47,072 nt of DNA from Candidatus Curtissbacteria bacterium RIFOXYA1_FULL_41_14. GTDB lineage: Bacteria > Patescibacteriota > Microgenomatia > Curtissbacterales > GWA2-41-24. Position numbers and translations under genes: made by a program. Of this stretch, positions 33,702-43,810 are shown piece after piece. The number at the start of each line of letters is the position of its first letter. The stretch's first letter is position 1. The stretch spans positions 22,618 to 69,689 of the forward strand of contig MFCA01000013.1 in NCBI GenBank assembly GCA_001775095.1, in the 5' to 3' direction. The notes under the pieces are model-generated. The model did not search any database, was not told the origin of the DNA, and saw only the letters and a program-made list of their open reading frames with translations.

Positions 33702-35162
33702 TTAAATTTTGCAAATTGTCAATAGCGGGGCGAGCCAGATACGGCCGTCTTTTTTAATTAAATCCTCCGCTTCCTTTGGTCCCCAGGAGCCAGGCTCGTA
33801 AATTGCCAATTTTGGCCTGCCGTTTGCCCAGACTTTTTCTACCGGATCGATAATCTTCCAGGAAGCTTCGACTTCTTGTTGCGAAATAAATAAACTTTGA
33901 TCGCCTAAAATTACATCCAGAAGTAGTCTCTCGTAGGCCTCTGGTTGGGGAGTATCAAAAGAAGTCTTGTAACAAAACTCCATGTCGACCGGCTCCAAAG
34001 CTGTAGTTAAACCTGGTTTTTTGGCAACAAGCCTGATGCCGATTCCTTCATTAGGCTGAATTTGAAGAGTAATATGGTTGGGCATTGGTTTTTGCCAAAA
34101 GTTTGCCAAAAGTTTATGGCTTTTCTCTTTAAACTGAATAATGATTGAGGTAACCTTGCCCATGAGTTTTTTGCCGGTGCGAAGATAAATAGGGATACCC
34201 TGCCACCTTGTGTTATTGACAAAAAGTTTGATAAGAGCGTAGGTTTCGGTTTTTGAACCTGCAGAGACATTTTCCTCTTGGGTATAGCCTTTATACTGAC
34301 CCCGTACAGTGGAGTTGATAATTTCCCCAACGCTTGGGATTTTGATGTTTTTTAAAACTTCCAGCTTTTTTTCCCTTATCCCGTTTACATCAAACGTTTC
34401 GGGCTCTTCCATCGTGGTTAAGGTTAACAGTTGAAGCAGGTGATTTTGAGTGATATCCCGCAGAGCTCCGGTTTTATCGTAGAACTGGCCGCGTTTCTCA
34501 ACTCCAATGCCCTCCGCAGTGGTAATTTGGATATGGTCGATATATCGGTTATTCCAAATTGGTTCAAAAAGATCATTCCCAAACCGGAGAACAAAAATAT
34601 TCTGGACGGTTTCTTTACCAAGATAATGATCAATTCTGTAAATTTGTTCTTCCGCGAAATAGGCGGAAAGGGTTTTTTCCAAAATTTGAGCGGTTTTTAA
34701 ATCTTTTCCGAAAGGTTTTTCAACGATTATTCGGGGTCTTGTATTGTGCAGGCGGCAGCCAAGGTGCAATTTGTTTTTGCCCAAATTCTGAACCGCATCT
34801 TTAACAATCTGCGGCGAAATAGAAAGGTAATAGATTCTTAAAATACAAGTTTGCGCCTCTTTCTCAAAACTATCAAGCTTTTTCGTAATTTCCGCTAAGT
34901 TTATGCCTTCCCCAAAGTCGGCAGGCACGTAAGAGATAACCTTGGCAAAACTTTGCCATTTTACTTCGTCTTTGAGACCAAGCATGTCTTTAACCTTTTT
35001 TCTGAATGAATTATCTGAATGAGGAGTTCTGGCTGTGGCGATAATTCGGAAAGTTGAGGGAAGAAGATTATTTTTGAAAAGCGCAAAAAGCGCCGGGAAG
35101 ATTCTTTTTCTGGCTAAATTACCGGTTGCACCGACAATAACAATAGCAGTTGGCTGTGTCAC
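33702..35162 (-). CDS. zwf: glucose-6-phosphate dehydrogenase
   Basis: VIVGATGNLARKRIFPALFAL; RIDHYLGKETVQNIFVLRFGNDLFEPIWN. Confidence 0.96.
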   Translation of the reverse strand: MTQPTAIVIVGATGNLARKRIFPALFALFKNNLLPSTFRIIATARTPHSDNSFRKKVKDMLGLKDEVKWQSFAKVISYVPADFGEGINLAEITKKLDSFEKEAQTCILRIYYLSISPQIVKDAVQNLGKNKLHLGCRLHNTRPRIIVEKPFGKDLKTAQILEKTLSAYFAEEQIYRIDHYLGKETVQNIFVLRFGNDLFEPIWNNRYIDHIQITTAEGIGVEKRGQFYDKTGALRDITQNHLLQLLTLTTMEEPETFDVNGIREKKLEVLKNIKIPSVGEIINSTVRGQYKGYTQEENVSAGSKTETYALIKLFVNNTRWQGIPIYLRTGKKLMGKVTSIIIQFKEKSHKLLANFWQKPMPNHITLQIQPNEGIGIRLVAKKPGLTTALEPVDMEFCYKTSFDTPQPEAYERLLLDVILGDQSLFISQQEVEASWKIIDPVEKVWANGRPKLAIYEPGSWGPKEAEDLIKKDGRIWLAPLLTICKI

Positions 35163-35176
35163 TTTCCTATTTTACA

Positions 35177-35695
35177 CTAAAACCTGACAGCCAAGCTTTC
35201 TAATAATTGTTCACCAGAGTCGGAGAGGCTTAGGATTTGCACAGTGCCGGTTTTATCCTGAGGTTTGGCAAAAGACATATTTATCTCGAAGCTGCAAGAC
35301 TGAGAACTGGTGCAGGTATCTGTTACACTTTGGCCTAAAATTTGGCCTTGTTCGTCCTTGACTCTGGCGGCGATGACACCTGAGGTTAAATTAGTATAGC
35401 CTGTGATTTTGACAGGTGATGAGATAAGAGTTAGAGGGTTGGGATTTGTAATAAATATTCTGATAGTATCAGTGCTAATTCCAGATTCTGGTTGGATATC
35501 TGGGATACTGGTCTGACCAAGGGTGTCCGGGCTTGGTGAGGCGGTTGGGAAACCCTCTATGGGGCTTGGTTGGGGGGAAGGTTCTGCAGCTTCTTGGGCC
35601 TGTCTTTTTACAATCTTGGAAATAGTAAATGCGCTAACCCCAATAAAGATTATTAAAACAACTGCTCCAACCAATAAACTTAAATTAACCTTCAT
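35177..35695 (-). CDS. anchored protein with Gmad2-like Ig domain
   Basis: N-terminal TM then IRIFITNPNPLTLISSPVKITGYT. Confidence 0.6.
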   Translation of the reverse strand: MKVNLSLLVGAVVLIIFIGVSAFTISKIVKRQAQEAAEPSPQPSPIEGFPTASPSPDTLGQTSIPDIQPESGISTDTIRIFITNPNPLTLISSPVKITGYTNLTSGVIAARVKDEQGQILGQSVTDTCTSSQSCSFEINMSFAKPQDKTGTVQILSLSDSGEQLLESLAVRF

Positions 35696-35796
35696 TTTAA
35701 ATAGTTTTTAGTGGGCAGTCTTAAGTGGTGTTTGAAATTATACCACCAGATGCAAGAAATGCAAGAAATGGTATAGAATTAAAAGAAACTCAAAAC

Positions 35797-36891
35797 ATGC
35801 CCAAGACGAAGATTAACGATCCAAGTATTTATCAAAAAATCCCTAAAATCTTAAGGTCGAAAAAAGTACTACTCGCACTTGCAATTGTTATAATATTTGC
35901 TTTCATCGGAACGCGAGGCGGTGCGGATATGGGCAAAATCAAAACCGCTCAAGTCGAACAAAAAAACATCGCATCAGAAATTGTCACGGCAGGGAAAATA
36001 AGCTCACAAAGCGAATCTACAATCCATCCTGCAGTTAATGGCAAAGTTGTCTGGGTACCAGTCAAAGAGGGGGATTTTGTCAAAAAGGGCCAAGCTATTG
36101 CTTCTTTAGATAAGGAAAAATATGAAATTGCCCTAAGACAAACGGAGCAAGATGTAGTAGCTCTCGATGCGGAACTTGAGAAACTTTATGACGGGCGCAG
36201 AAATAAAACTAGTATTGAAAGCTATGACGAAAAAATCGAAAGAACCGCACTGGAAGCTGCGAAAAACAAAGCATATGATGAATGGCTTGAAGCTAAAAGG
36301 AATTTAAAAGATACAGTGATTACCTCACCATTTGCCGGAACCGTAATCGAAGTCAATGTTCATCCCGGCGAAGAAATTTTTTACACCACGGCAATTGCTA
36401 AAATAGCCGATATTGAAAATCTTAATTTCACAGCCGAACTTGACGATACCGATGTTGGCCAGATTAAAGAAGGGCAGAAAACTATTGTAACTTTGGATGC
36501 TTTCCCCGATGAAGAAATTCTCTCGCAAGTTGAATCTGTTAGTTTTGTAAGTAATGTTACTTCATCAGGCTCAGATGTTTTTGAGGTTAAATTTAATCTT
36601 GAACAGGAGGAAGATTACCGGATCGGAATGAACGGCGAATCAAGAATAATTATTCAAGAAAAAGAAGACGTGCTGGCAGTATCTGTCGAAGCGATATTTG
36701 ACGAAAATTTTGTCCATGTCAAGACAAACGGTGAATTTGTAAAAAGGGAAGTTGAAAAAGGAATTGAATCTGATTCGGAGGTAGAAATAGTTTCCGGCCT
36801 ATCAAAAGATGAAACTGTTGTGATAGCAGGTTTAGAAGAGATTGGCAAAAAAACTCATTTTTTTAAAATCCTCTCAATTTTTGTTAAGTGA
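35797..36891 (+). CDS. HlyD/MacA-like membrane fusion protein
   Basis: IHPAVNGKVVWVPVKEGDFVKKGQAIASLD; VITSPFAGTVIEVNVHPGE. Confidence 0.88.
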   Translation: MPKTKINDPSIYQKIPKILRSKKVLLALAIVIIFAFIGTRGGADMGKIKTAQVEQKNIASEIVTAGKISSQSESTIHPAVNGKVVWVPVKEGDFVKKGQAIASLDKEKYEIALRQTEQDVVALDAELEKLYDGRRNKTSIESYDEKIERTALEAAKNKAYDEWLEAKRNLKDTVITSPFAGTVIEVNVHPGEEIFYTTAIAKIADIENLNFTAELDDTDVGQIKEGQKTIVTLDAFPDEEILSQVESVSFVSNVTSSGSDVFEVKFNLEQEEDYRIGMNGESRIIIQEKEDVLAVSVEAIFDENFVHVKTNGEFVKREVEKGIESDSEVEIVSGLSKDETVVIAGLEEIGKKTHFFKILSIFVK

Positions 36892-37580
36892 AACCCATAA
36901 TTCAGGCAAAAAATGTAGTTAAAATTTATGGCGAAGAACCTTCTGAAACAGTTGCACTTTCCGGTGTTTCGCTGGAAATTGGTAAGGGTGAATTTAGTGC
37001 CATTGTCGGTCCATCCGGTTGCGGTAAATCAACCCTGATGCACCTTTTAGGGCTTCTTGATAAACCTACCTCAGGAGGAATTTTAATTGATGGGCAAAAG
37101 GCTGAAAATCTTGATGAGGACGAGCAGGCTAAATTGCGAAACCAAAAAATTGGCTTTGTTTTTCAAAGCTTTAATCTTCTGGACCGAACTTCGTCTTTGA
37201 ATAATGTCATGTTACCTCTTCAATATAACAATCAAATTTCGGCGTCGGAAAGAAAAAAAATTGCCCAGGAAAGATTAGCGGATGTTGGGCTTCCCGACAG
37301 AATGGGGAACTATCCTTCTCAATTATCCGGTGGTGAGCAACAAAGAGTGGCTATTGCCCGGGCGCTGGTCTGTGATCCGGCAGTTATTCTTGCCGACGAG
37401 CCAACAGGCAACCTGGATTCAAAATCAGGGACGGCAATAATGTCACTTCTTGAGTCACTTCATAAAAAGGGTAAAACAGTAATCATCGTGACCCATGATA
37501 GGCTTCTTGCCAAAATGACCAATAGGATAATTTCAATGAGAGACGGCAAAATAATTTCCGACAAAAAGGTAAAACGATGA
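36888..37580 (+). CDS. ABC transporter ATP-binding protein (MacB/LolD-like)
   Basis: [44 protein letters not shown] start. Confidence 0.95.
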   Translation: MKPIIQAKNVVKIYGEEPSETVALSGVSLEIGKGEFSAIVGPSGCGKSTLMHLLGLLDKPTSGGILIDGQKAENLDEDEQAKLRNQKIGFVFQSFNLLDRTSSLNNVMLPLQYNNQISASERKKIAQERLADVGLPDRMGNYPSQLSGGEQQRVAIARALVCDPAVILADEPTGNLDSKSGTAIMSLLESLHKKGKTVIIVTHDRLLAKMTNRIISMRDGKIISDKKVKR

Positions 37581-38770
37581 ATTTCAAAGAAAGCGTCAAG
37601 ATTGCCTTTGTGGCACTTGCCAGAAATAAAGTCCGGTCTTTTCTGACCATGCTTGGAATAATTATCGGCGTAATGTCGGTGGTCCTTTTAATGTCACTCG
37701 GGGCAGGACTTCAGGAGTCAATAAAGGTGCAGTTTGAAAAATTGGGAACAAACACAATTTATGTTATGCCCGGTAACCTGGAAGAAGGTTTCGGCGGCGG
37801 GCAGGGATTCCAGACAAACAAACTTAAATTTTCTGACGCTGAGGATATCAAAGACCATGTTAAATCTGTCAAAGCGGTCGCCGGCGGTGTCGAAAGTTCA
37901 GTCTCGGTTACTTATAAAGGCGAGACGAGAAAAGTTGTAAGTTTCTACGGAATTGATCCCGAGTTTACTGAAATCGGAGATTACAAGGTCGAGAAGGGTA
38001 GAACTTTTACAAAGTCGGAAAATAGTGCAGGGAAGCGAGTGGCAGTTGTAGGAAATACCATAGTTGAAGAACTTCTTAATAATGCTAATCCTCTTGGAAA
38101 AGAAATTTTGGTTAAGGATCAGAAATATAAGATAATCGGTGTGCTGGAAGAACAAGGCTCACTTCTTGGTCAAGATCAAGATAATTCAGTCTATATTCCA
38201 ATTGAGTCTGCCCGGCGCCAATTAAATTTTGACAGGCCTACCTGGATTTTGGCAGAAGTGCAAGATCCCGAAAATATCACACAAACTAAATCTGAGATAG
38301 AAAAAGTTCTTCTTGAACGGCTTTCAGACGACGATTTTTCAGTTCTTACCTCCGAAGAAACTCTTCAGGTTGTCAATGTTATTCTGGGAATTGTGACCTC
38401 AGTTTTAGCGGGTATTGCGGCTATTTCCCTTCTGGTTGGGGGAATTGGTATTTCCAATATCATGTTAGTTTCAGTAACAGAGAGGACCAGAGAAATCGGA
38501 CTTCGCAAAGCTGTTGGTGCTAGACCGAAGGATATTCTGACTCAATTTTTAATCGAAGCAATTATCTTGTCAGTCGCAGGCGGATTGATTGGACTTCTGC
38601 TGGCAAGTTTGGGAACTTTGGCCCTAAACTTTTTTATGCAAGCCACAATTACCCCGGTTGCCGTAATTCTGGCATTTGGCTTTTCCGGCTTTGTTGGCAT
38701 TATCTTTGGCGTTATTCCGGCACTTAGAGCCTCTAAATTAGAACCGATTGTAGCTTTGAGATATGAATAA
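37577..38770 (+). CDS. ABC transporter permease (MacB-like, FtsX domain)
   Basis: VRSFLTMLGIIIGVMSVVLLMSLGAG; ISNIMLVSVTERTREIGLRKAVGA. Confidence 0.94.
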   Translation: MNFKESVKIAFVALARNKVRSFLTMLGIIIGVMSVVLLMSLGAGLQESIKVQFEKLGTNTIYVMPGNLEEGFGGGQGFQTNKLKFSDAEDIKDHVKSVKAVAGGVESSVSVTYKGETRKVVSFYGIDPEFTEIGDYKVEKGRTFTKSENSAGKRVAVVGNTIVEELLNNANPLGKEILVKDQKYKIIGVLEEQGSLLGQDQDNSVYIPIESARRQLNFDRPTWILAEVQDPENITQTKSEIEKVLLERLSDDDFSVLTSEETLQVVNVILGIVTSVLAGIAAISLLVGGIGISNIMLVSVTERTREIGLRKAVGARPKDILTQFLIEAIILSVAGGLIGLLLASLGTLALNFFMQATITPVAVILAFGFSGFVGIIFGVIPALRASKLEPIVALRYE

Positions 38771-38771
38771 T

Positions 38772-39173
38772 TTAAGGAGTGGGTTCGGGGGACGATTCCT
38801 TTTCAATAATACAAGGCTCGAGGCTGGTTTTTTCCTCGTCGGCTAAAGAATCGGTGCCTTGCTCCTGGACAATTTTGGTAATCGCTTCCTCAGATAAAGA
38901 TTGCTGGACACAGGCGATATTGACCTTGCCGATGCCCGGCAGCGTGGTTTCTGTCGGCGGTTGGATCTGCTGCTGAGGTTGCTGGGGTGTAGTAAAAAGC
39001 GGGGTAAAAGCACCTTGCCTGTAGCTTAGAACAATAATTAAGGCCACGAAAATGCCAATTAAAATCCAGACAATGTAAAAAATTGTTTGGAGACTTCTTT
39101 CAATTTTTTTTAGAAATGTCCCGCCAGAGGCGAGTGATTTTGAAAGTTTGGTTTCTGTTTTTGCAACTGGCAT
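38772..39173 (-). CDS. membrane-anchored hypothetical protein
   Basis: TM segment FYIVWILIGIFVALIIVL. Confidence 0.6.
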   Translation of the reverse strand: MPVAKTETKLSKSLASGGTFLKKIERSLQTIFYIVWILIGIFVALIIVLSYRQGAFTPLFTTPQQPQQQIQPPTETTLPGIGKVNIACVQQSLSEEAITKIVQEQGTDSLADEEKTSLEPCIIEKESSPEPTP

Positions 39174-39193
39174 ATTAAAGGCTTGGGAGTAGC

Positions 39194-39466
39194 CTAACCG
39201 ATTGGCTTTGGAAAATCAAGAGTTAACTTGGACGGTTTTCTTTCTTGTGGGCAGGATTCTCTGGCACACTTAGCCATAACTCCTGCAACCTGAACTACTG
39301 TTACGTCTTGGTTAAAAGCATCCGCAAATACGATTCTTCTTCTTGATTTGGCCGGGTCAAAGTTAGCACCCATTGCAGTAGTTATTTCAGCAGCGTTTTT
39401 GTGTAGACCACACTCGTTAGGACAAATGCCATGTCCCAGTAAACATTGAGCTTCTTTTTCAGACAT
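39194..39466 (-). CDS. small cysteine-containing hypothetical protein
   Basis: MSEKEAQCLLGHGICPNECGLHKNAAEI..CARESCPQE. Confidence 0.5.
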   Translation of the reverse strand: MSEKEAQCLLGHGICPNECGLHKNAAEITTAMGANFDPAKSRRRIVFADAFNQDVTVVQVAGVMAKCARESCPQERKPSKLTLDFPKPIG

Positions 39467-39636
39467 AGTGAAGTATTATATACGAAATTCTTCATAAATT
39501 CTATGCATCTTCAGCTTGTCCTCTTCCCATAATCCGGAGTACAATTTGGTCGACATAGAAGACTGAATGGTGAGTACCGAACCATTGGTCTGAATTTTTC
39601 TACTACAACATACTAAACTCTTACCCTTCCAGCATA

Positions 39637-39666
39637 TTGACAGACTGACCATTTGGTCAGTATTAT
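39637..39666 (+). promoter_or_regulatory. Promoter with palindromic operator in the spacer, upstream of LexA-like gene
   Basis: TTGACA (39637-39642), 18-bp spacer, TATTAT (39661-39666); ACTGACCATTTGGTCAGT palindrome at 39644-39661. Confidence 0.7.
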
Positions 39667-39675
39667 GTTTGTATT

Positions 39676-40302
39676 ATGACTGCTCGAAAAGTTGAAGGAC
39701 TAACCGTTAGACAAAAGCAAACCTTAATGTTTATTTACAATTCAATCAAATATTCCGGTTTCCCTCCAACTTTATCCCAACTCCGGGAAGAATTACAAGT
39801 TTCCTCAAATCAGGCAGTTCTGGATCTTCTCAAAATTCTCGAGAACAAAAAATATATTAGAAAAGAGGAAGGAGTCGCCCGTGGTATACAGTTAACCCAA
39901 AAAGGTTTTGAAGAACTAAATGTTTCCACCTACGCTCCAATGGTTGGTGTTACAGCTGCTGGACCTTTTATGGATACCTTAGAACAATACGGAGAATGGA
40001 TGGAAATTTCACAAGATCTTTCCAAACTTTCAGAGAAAATCGCACTTTTCAAAATAAAAGGTGATTCCATGATAGGCGCGGGGCTTAAAGACGGGGATAT
40101 TGTGGTCATAAAGTACGAGGTTAATGAATTTAGAAATGGAGACATAGTACTGGCCAGAAGCGACGAAGGCACAACAATAAAAAGATTTGTAAATGTGAAT
40201 GGAAAAATCCACCTGGCACCGGAAAATCCTAAATATCCCCATATTCCTTTTACTCCGGATCTGCGTTTAATAGGAAAAGTGATCTCAAAAATCGAGGTAT
40301 GA
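39676..40302 (+). CDS. lexA: LexA-like repressor (S24 peptidase)
   Basis: LexA-type winged helix; VTAAGPF (Ala-Gly) cleavage-site-like; IKGDSMIGAGLKDGDIVVIK. Confidence 0.88.
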   Translation: MTARKVEGLTVRQKQTLMFIYNSIKYSGFPPTLSQLREELQVSSNQAVLDLLKILENKKYIRKEEGVARGIQLTQKGFEELNVSTYAPMVGVTAAGPFMDTLEQYGEWMEISQDLSKLSEKIALFKIKGDSMIGAGLKDGDIVVIKYEVNEFRNGDIVLARSDEGTTIKRFVNVNGKIHLAPENPKYPHIPFTPDLRLIGKVISKIEV

Positions 40303-42236
40303 ACACAAAACAAATCTTGGACAAAATCTTTAAAAGTCCCGATCAAACCTACGGACTGGAAGAGTTTGGTCCGCTTCATCCTGAAGATATTCTGGAAATT
40401 TTTGAAAAAGAAAAGGGAAAATACTACCTCAAGTGCTTTAAGCGCAACAGGGACTTATTGGTTTGGAACGAAGATAAACAAACTGGCGAGCCGGAGGAAA
40501 TTGTCCGCCAGCTTTGGATTCAGAAATTAATTAAAGATTACCATTATCCTCTTGATCGAATCGGGGTTGAAGTATCGGTTGATTTTGGCCGTGAAGTTCA
40601 CGAAAAAGCAGCAGATATTGTAGTTTACCAAGAAGATAAAGAAACATGTCTTATTGTTCTGGAAATGAAGAGTCCTGACGCCAAAGATGGCTTGGAACAG
40701 ATAAAAAGCTATCTCAACGCTAAAGGCAGTCCAATTGGAGTTTTAAGCGATGGGAAAGCCACTGTGATTTTATATCGTCCTTATCCCCACCAATTTGAAA
40801 ACACCCTGCGTGATATTCCAAGAATAGACCAAACTATTCAAGATGTTTTCGAATCACGTTTGGTCCTAGCAGATCTTGAGACCAACTTTGATCTGGTAAA
40901 AATAATAAAAATCTTAGAGGAATTAGTTTTAGCAGGAGCAGGTGTGGATTCATTCAATGAAATTTTTAAACTAATTTACGCCAAACTTTATGACGAAAAA
41001 TACGCCCGTGATCGCGACAACGAGCTTTTATTCAGGCAATCTTCAGACACCAGAATCACATACGACAATATCCAGCGCCTTTTTAACGATGCCAAACGCG
41101 AGTGGCCGGGAATGTTTTTGGAAGGCGAGAATATTCAACTTGCGCCAGGCCACCTGTCAGTTTGTGTGGGGGAGCTGGAAAAAATCAAACTTTATGACGC
41201 CAACTTAGAAATTATTGATCAAGCCTTTGAGTACTTACTTCCTGAAGTTGCCAAAGGCACGAAAGGGCAATACTTTACTCCCCGTCATGTCATCGATATG
41301 GCTGTTAAAATGCTAAACCCCAAAGAAACAGAATATATCATTGACCCTGCTTCCGGCTCCGGTGGCTTTTTGACCCATGCTATGCAATGGGTTTGGGATC
41401 ATGATTTGGCGGAAAAATCGCGCGAAACCAAAATAAATTATGCTTCTACCCATATTTACGGTATAGATTTTGACGATAAACCCATTAAAATCTCCCGAGC
41501 TCTCATGCTTATCGCCGGTGACGGTAAATCGCATGTTTTCAAACTAAATTCTCTCAACCCCGCTGAGTGGCAGGGTGATGAAAGCGAAAAAGAAAGAGCC
41601 AGATCAGAACTCCGAGACAGGCTGCACAAGTTTTCAAATTATACCGAAGATGAAGAAAACAAAAGGCATTTTAAATATTTTGACTTTGACGTTCTTTTGA
41701 CCAATCCTCCATTTGCCGGAGAAATAAAAGACCGCGCTCTGCTAAACGAATATTTCCTGGCAAAAAATGATAAAGGCAAACTCCGAAACAAGATGGAGCG
41801 CCACATTCTTTTCGTCGAGCGGGCACTGAATCTGATAAAGCCAGGCGGTCGGTTGGCAATCGTTCTTCCGCAAGGAGTTTTAAATAATACGAACATGGAA
41901 TATATCCGCGATTGGCTTTTTGATAAGGCGAGAATACTAGCGGTAGTTGGACTTAATGTGAATACCTTTAAGCCCCACACCGGTACGAAGACATCTGTCC
42001 TTTTCTTGCAGAAATGGCAAGAGGACGAGAAACCGTTGGGGAATTACCCAATCTTTTTGGCGGTTTCCAAAAGAAGCGGAAAAAATAATAGCGGGGATTA
42101 TATTTACAAAAAAGATGCTGATGGTGTCGTGATTAGGGACGCCAAAGGCCACAAAGCCGTAGACCATGATTTAGACCAAATCGCCGAACAATTTATCGAA
42201 TTCGGCAAGAAGGAAGGATTTAGTTTTTGGGGTTAG
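40299..42236 (+). CDS. type I RM methyltransferase with N-terminal HsdR_N-like domain
   Basis: N-term VSVDFGREVHEKAADIVVYQEDKETCLIVLEMKSPDA; methylase motifs IIDPASGSGGFLTHAM and LLTNPPFAG; ATGA overlap with lexA-like ORF. Confidence 0.9.
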   Translation: MNTKQILDKIFKSPDQTYGLEEFGPLHPEDILEIFEKEKGKYYLKCFKRNRDLLVWNEDKQTGEPEEIVRQLWIQKLIKDYHYPLDRIGVEVSVDFGREVHEKAADIVVYQEDKETCLIVLEMKSPDAKDGLEQIKSYLNAKGSPIGVLSDGKATVILYRPYPHQFENTLRDIPRIDQTIQDVFESRLVLADLETNFDLVKIIKILEELVLAGAGVDSFNEIFKLIYAKLYDEKYARDRDNELLFRQSSDTRITYDNIQRLFNDAKREWPGMFLEGENIQLAPGHLSVCVGELEKIKLYDANLEIIDQAFEYLLPEVAKGTKGQYFTPRHVIDMAVKMLNPKETEYIIDPASGSGGFLTHAMQWVWDHDLAEKSRETKINYASTHIYGIDFDDKPIKISRALMLIAGDGKSHVFKLNSLNPAEWQGDESEKERARSELRDRLHKFSNYTEDEENKRHFKYFDFDVLLTNPPFAGEIKDRALLNEYFLAKNDKGKLRNKMERHILFVERALNLIKPGGRLAIVLPQGVLNNTNMEYIRDWLFDKARILAVVGLNVNTFKPHTGTKTSVLFLQKWQEDEKPLGNYPIFLAVSKRSGKNNSGDYIYKKDADGVVIRDAKGHKAVDHDLDQIAEQFIEFGKKEGFSFWG

Positions 42237-42239
42237 ATT

Positions 42240-43808
42240 ATGGACAATAAAAAAACAAATAGAATATCTGCTTACCTTCTGAAGAAAGGATTGTTACCAA
42301 CAGAGGTTTTGAAAAGGACCAATTATGAGCAGTTAGATTTTGGAAAAGGAAATGGTTTTTACTACGACAAGTCACATGGTTACAGACCTTCATGGATCAA
42401 AGGCTTTTTTGATAATAAGTTGGATAAATTAGAAATATTTAATCAAAGTACAAGGGGAGTTTACTTTGTAAAAGCGTCAGTTAATTCAGAGGAAAGGTAT
42501 TTTGCCGTGCCTTTTGGCTACGGGCACTCGATGATCAATAAAATTTATTGCGAAGATGATTTTGGACTCAAGGTAGTTTTAAATCTTGTCGATCGAGATA
42601 GTATCAGAAAAATAGAAAAAAGAACCTTGTCATCGGAGCCCAAAAATACTGTTGAACAACTCAGCAAGATAGGTAATATTTCCGACTTTGGAATTGACAT
42701 TGAGCAAGATTTATTAGAGGAGATTACCGGAAAGCCTAATGATAGCTATTTTGGTGAGAATCTTGTTACTGGAAAAATTGCTTTTAGCGCTTCAGTAAAG
42801 TTCAATATCTCTAATATAGAAGAGTTTTTAAAAAAGTGTTACGAATATTACAAGAAGGAAGATTATAAAAAGCGTTTTTCTTTCATTGACCAAGTAAAAG
42901 AAATTAGAGACACGGAGGAGTGGGATAAAATGTTGGTTGGTGCATTAAAGAACGAAGGAGATCAAGACGTGAGAGTATGGATGGCAATTCCAGAAATTAT
43001 TGAGTGGGAAGATATAGCCGGATTTTCATATTATGGGAAAAAGGGAAACCTCGTTGACGACATCACTATACAGGATTTCACGCAGTCTTTATCCGAAGCT
43101 CAAAGAAAAGAACTGAACTTAGATTTTCTCAAAAAAAGAAAGGTGTCCTGTTTTAGAAGTTCTTCTGATGAAGAATACACCAACTGGTCATACTTCAGTT
43201 GTTTATATTGCGAGATAGCAAAGGATGACAGAAAAATTTTGTTAACTAATGGTAAGTGGTACGAAATTGCAAAAGATTTTGTTGAAGAGGTAGAAGAAAA
43301 CTACAAAAATACATTATCTGCTTCTTCGGGCATTTCTCTACTCGCCTGCGAGAAGAAACTCCACGAAGATAAATATAACGAGAACTTAGCTAAGTCAATA
43401 GGCGGTGTTTTGATGGATAGAAAAAATATTACTTACGGCGGCGGTTCTAGTTCTGTAGAGTTTTGCGATGTGTTTGATACTAAAAATAGAACATTTATAC
43501 ATGTAAAAAACTACTACGGCTCAAGTGCATTAAGCCATCTATTTGCCCAAGGAAGAGTTTCGGGTCATATGTTTCTGTCTGATCCAAAGTTTAGGAAAAA
43601 AGTCAAAGAGGAAGAACCCTCTTTGCCATTTAATGAAGGAACAAACCCTTCTCCTATCGATTACAAAATTGTCTTTGGTATTATCTCTGAGTCGCAGAAG
43701 GATTTGAATATTCCCTTTTTCAGTAAGGTTAATTTTAAAAATGAGCGAAGACTACTAAATACTTTTGGCTATAAAGATATCGCCTTAGTCAAAATTCAGC
43801 GAAAATAA
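42240..43808 (+). CDS. TIGR04141/DUF6119-like sporadically distributed protein
   Basis: FGYGHSMI.., LNLVDRDSIRKIEKRTL, DFGIDIEQDLLEEITGKP, HVKNYYGSSALSHLFAQGRVSGHMFLSDPKFR, FFSKVNFKNERRLL. Family recalled from memory. Confidence 0.7.
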   Translation: MDNKKTNRISAYLLKKGLLPTEVLKRTNYEQLDFGKGNGFYYDKSHGYRPSWIKGFFDNKLDKLEIFNQSTRGVYFVKASVNSEERYFAVPFGYGHSMINKIYCEDDFGLKVVLNLVDRDSIRKIEKRTLSSEPKNTVEQLSKIGNISDFGIDIEQDLLEEITGKPNDSYFGENLVTGKIAFSASVKFNISNIEEFLKKCYEYYKKEDYKKRFSFIDQVKEIRDTEEWDKMLVGALKNEGDQDVRVWMAIPEIIEWEDIAGFSYYGKKGNLVDDITIQDFTQSLSEAQRKELNLDFLKKRKVSCFRSSSDEEYTNWSYFSCLYCEIAKDDRKILLTNGKWYEIAKDFVEEVEENYKNTLSASSGISLLACEKKLHEDKYNENLAKSIGGVLMDRKNITYGGGSSSVEFCDVFDTKNRTFIHVKNYYGSSALSHLFAQGRVSGHMFLSDPKFRKKVKEEEPSLPFNEGTNPSPIDYKIVFGIISESQKDLNIPFFSKVNFKNERRLLNTFGYKDIALVKIQRK

Positions 43809-43810
43809 CA

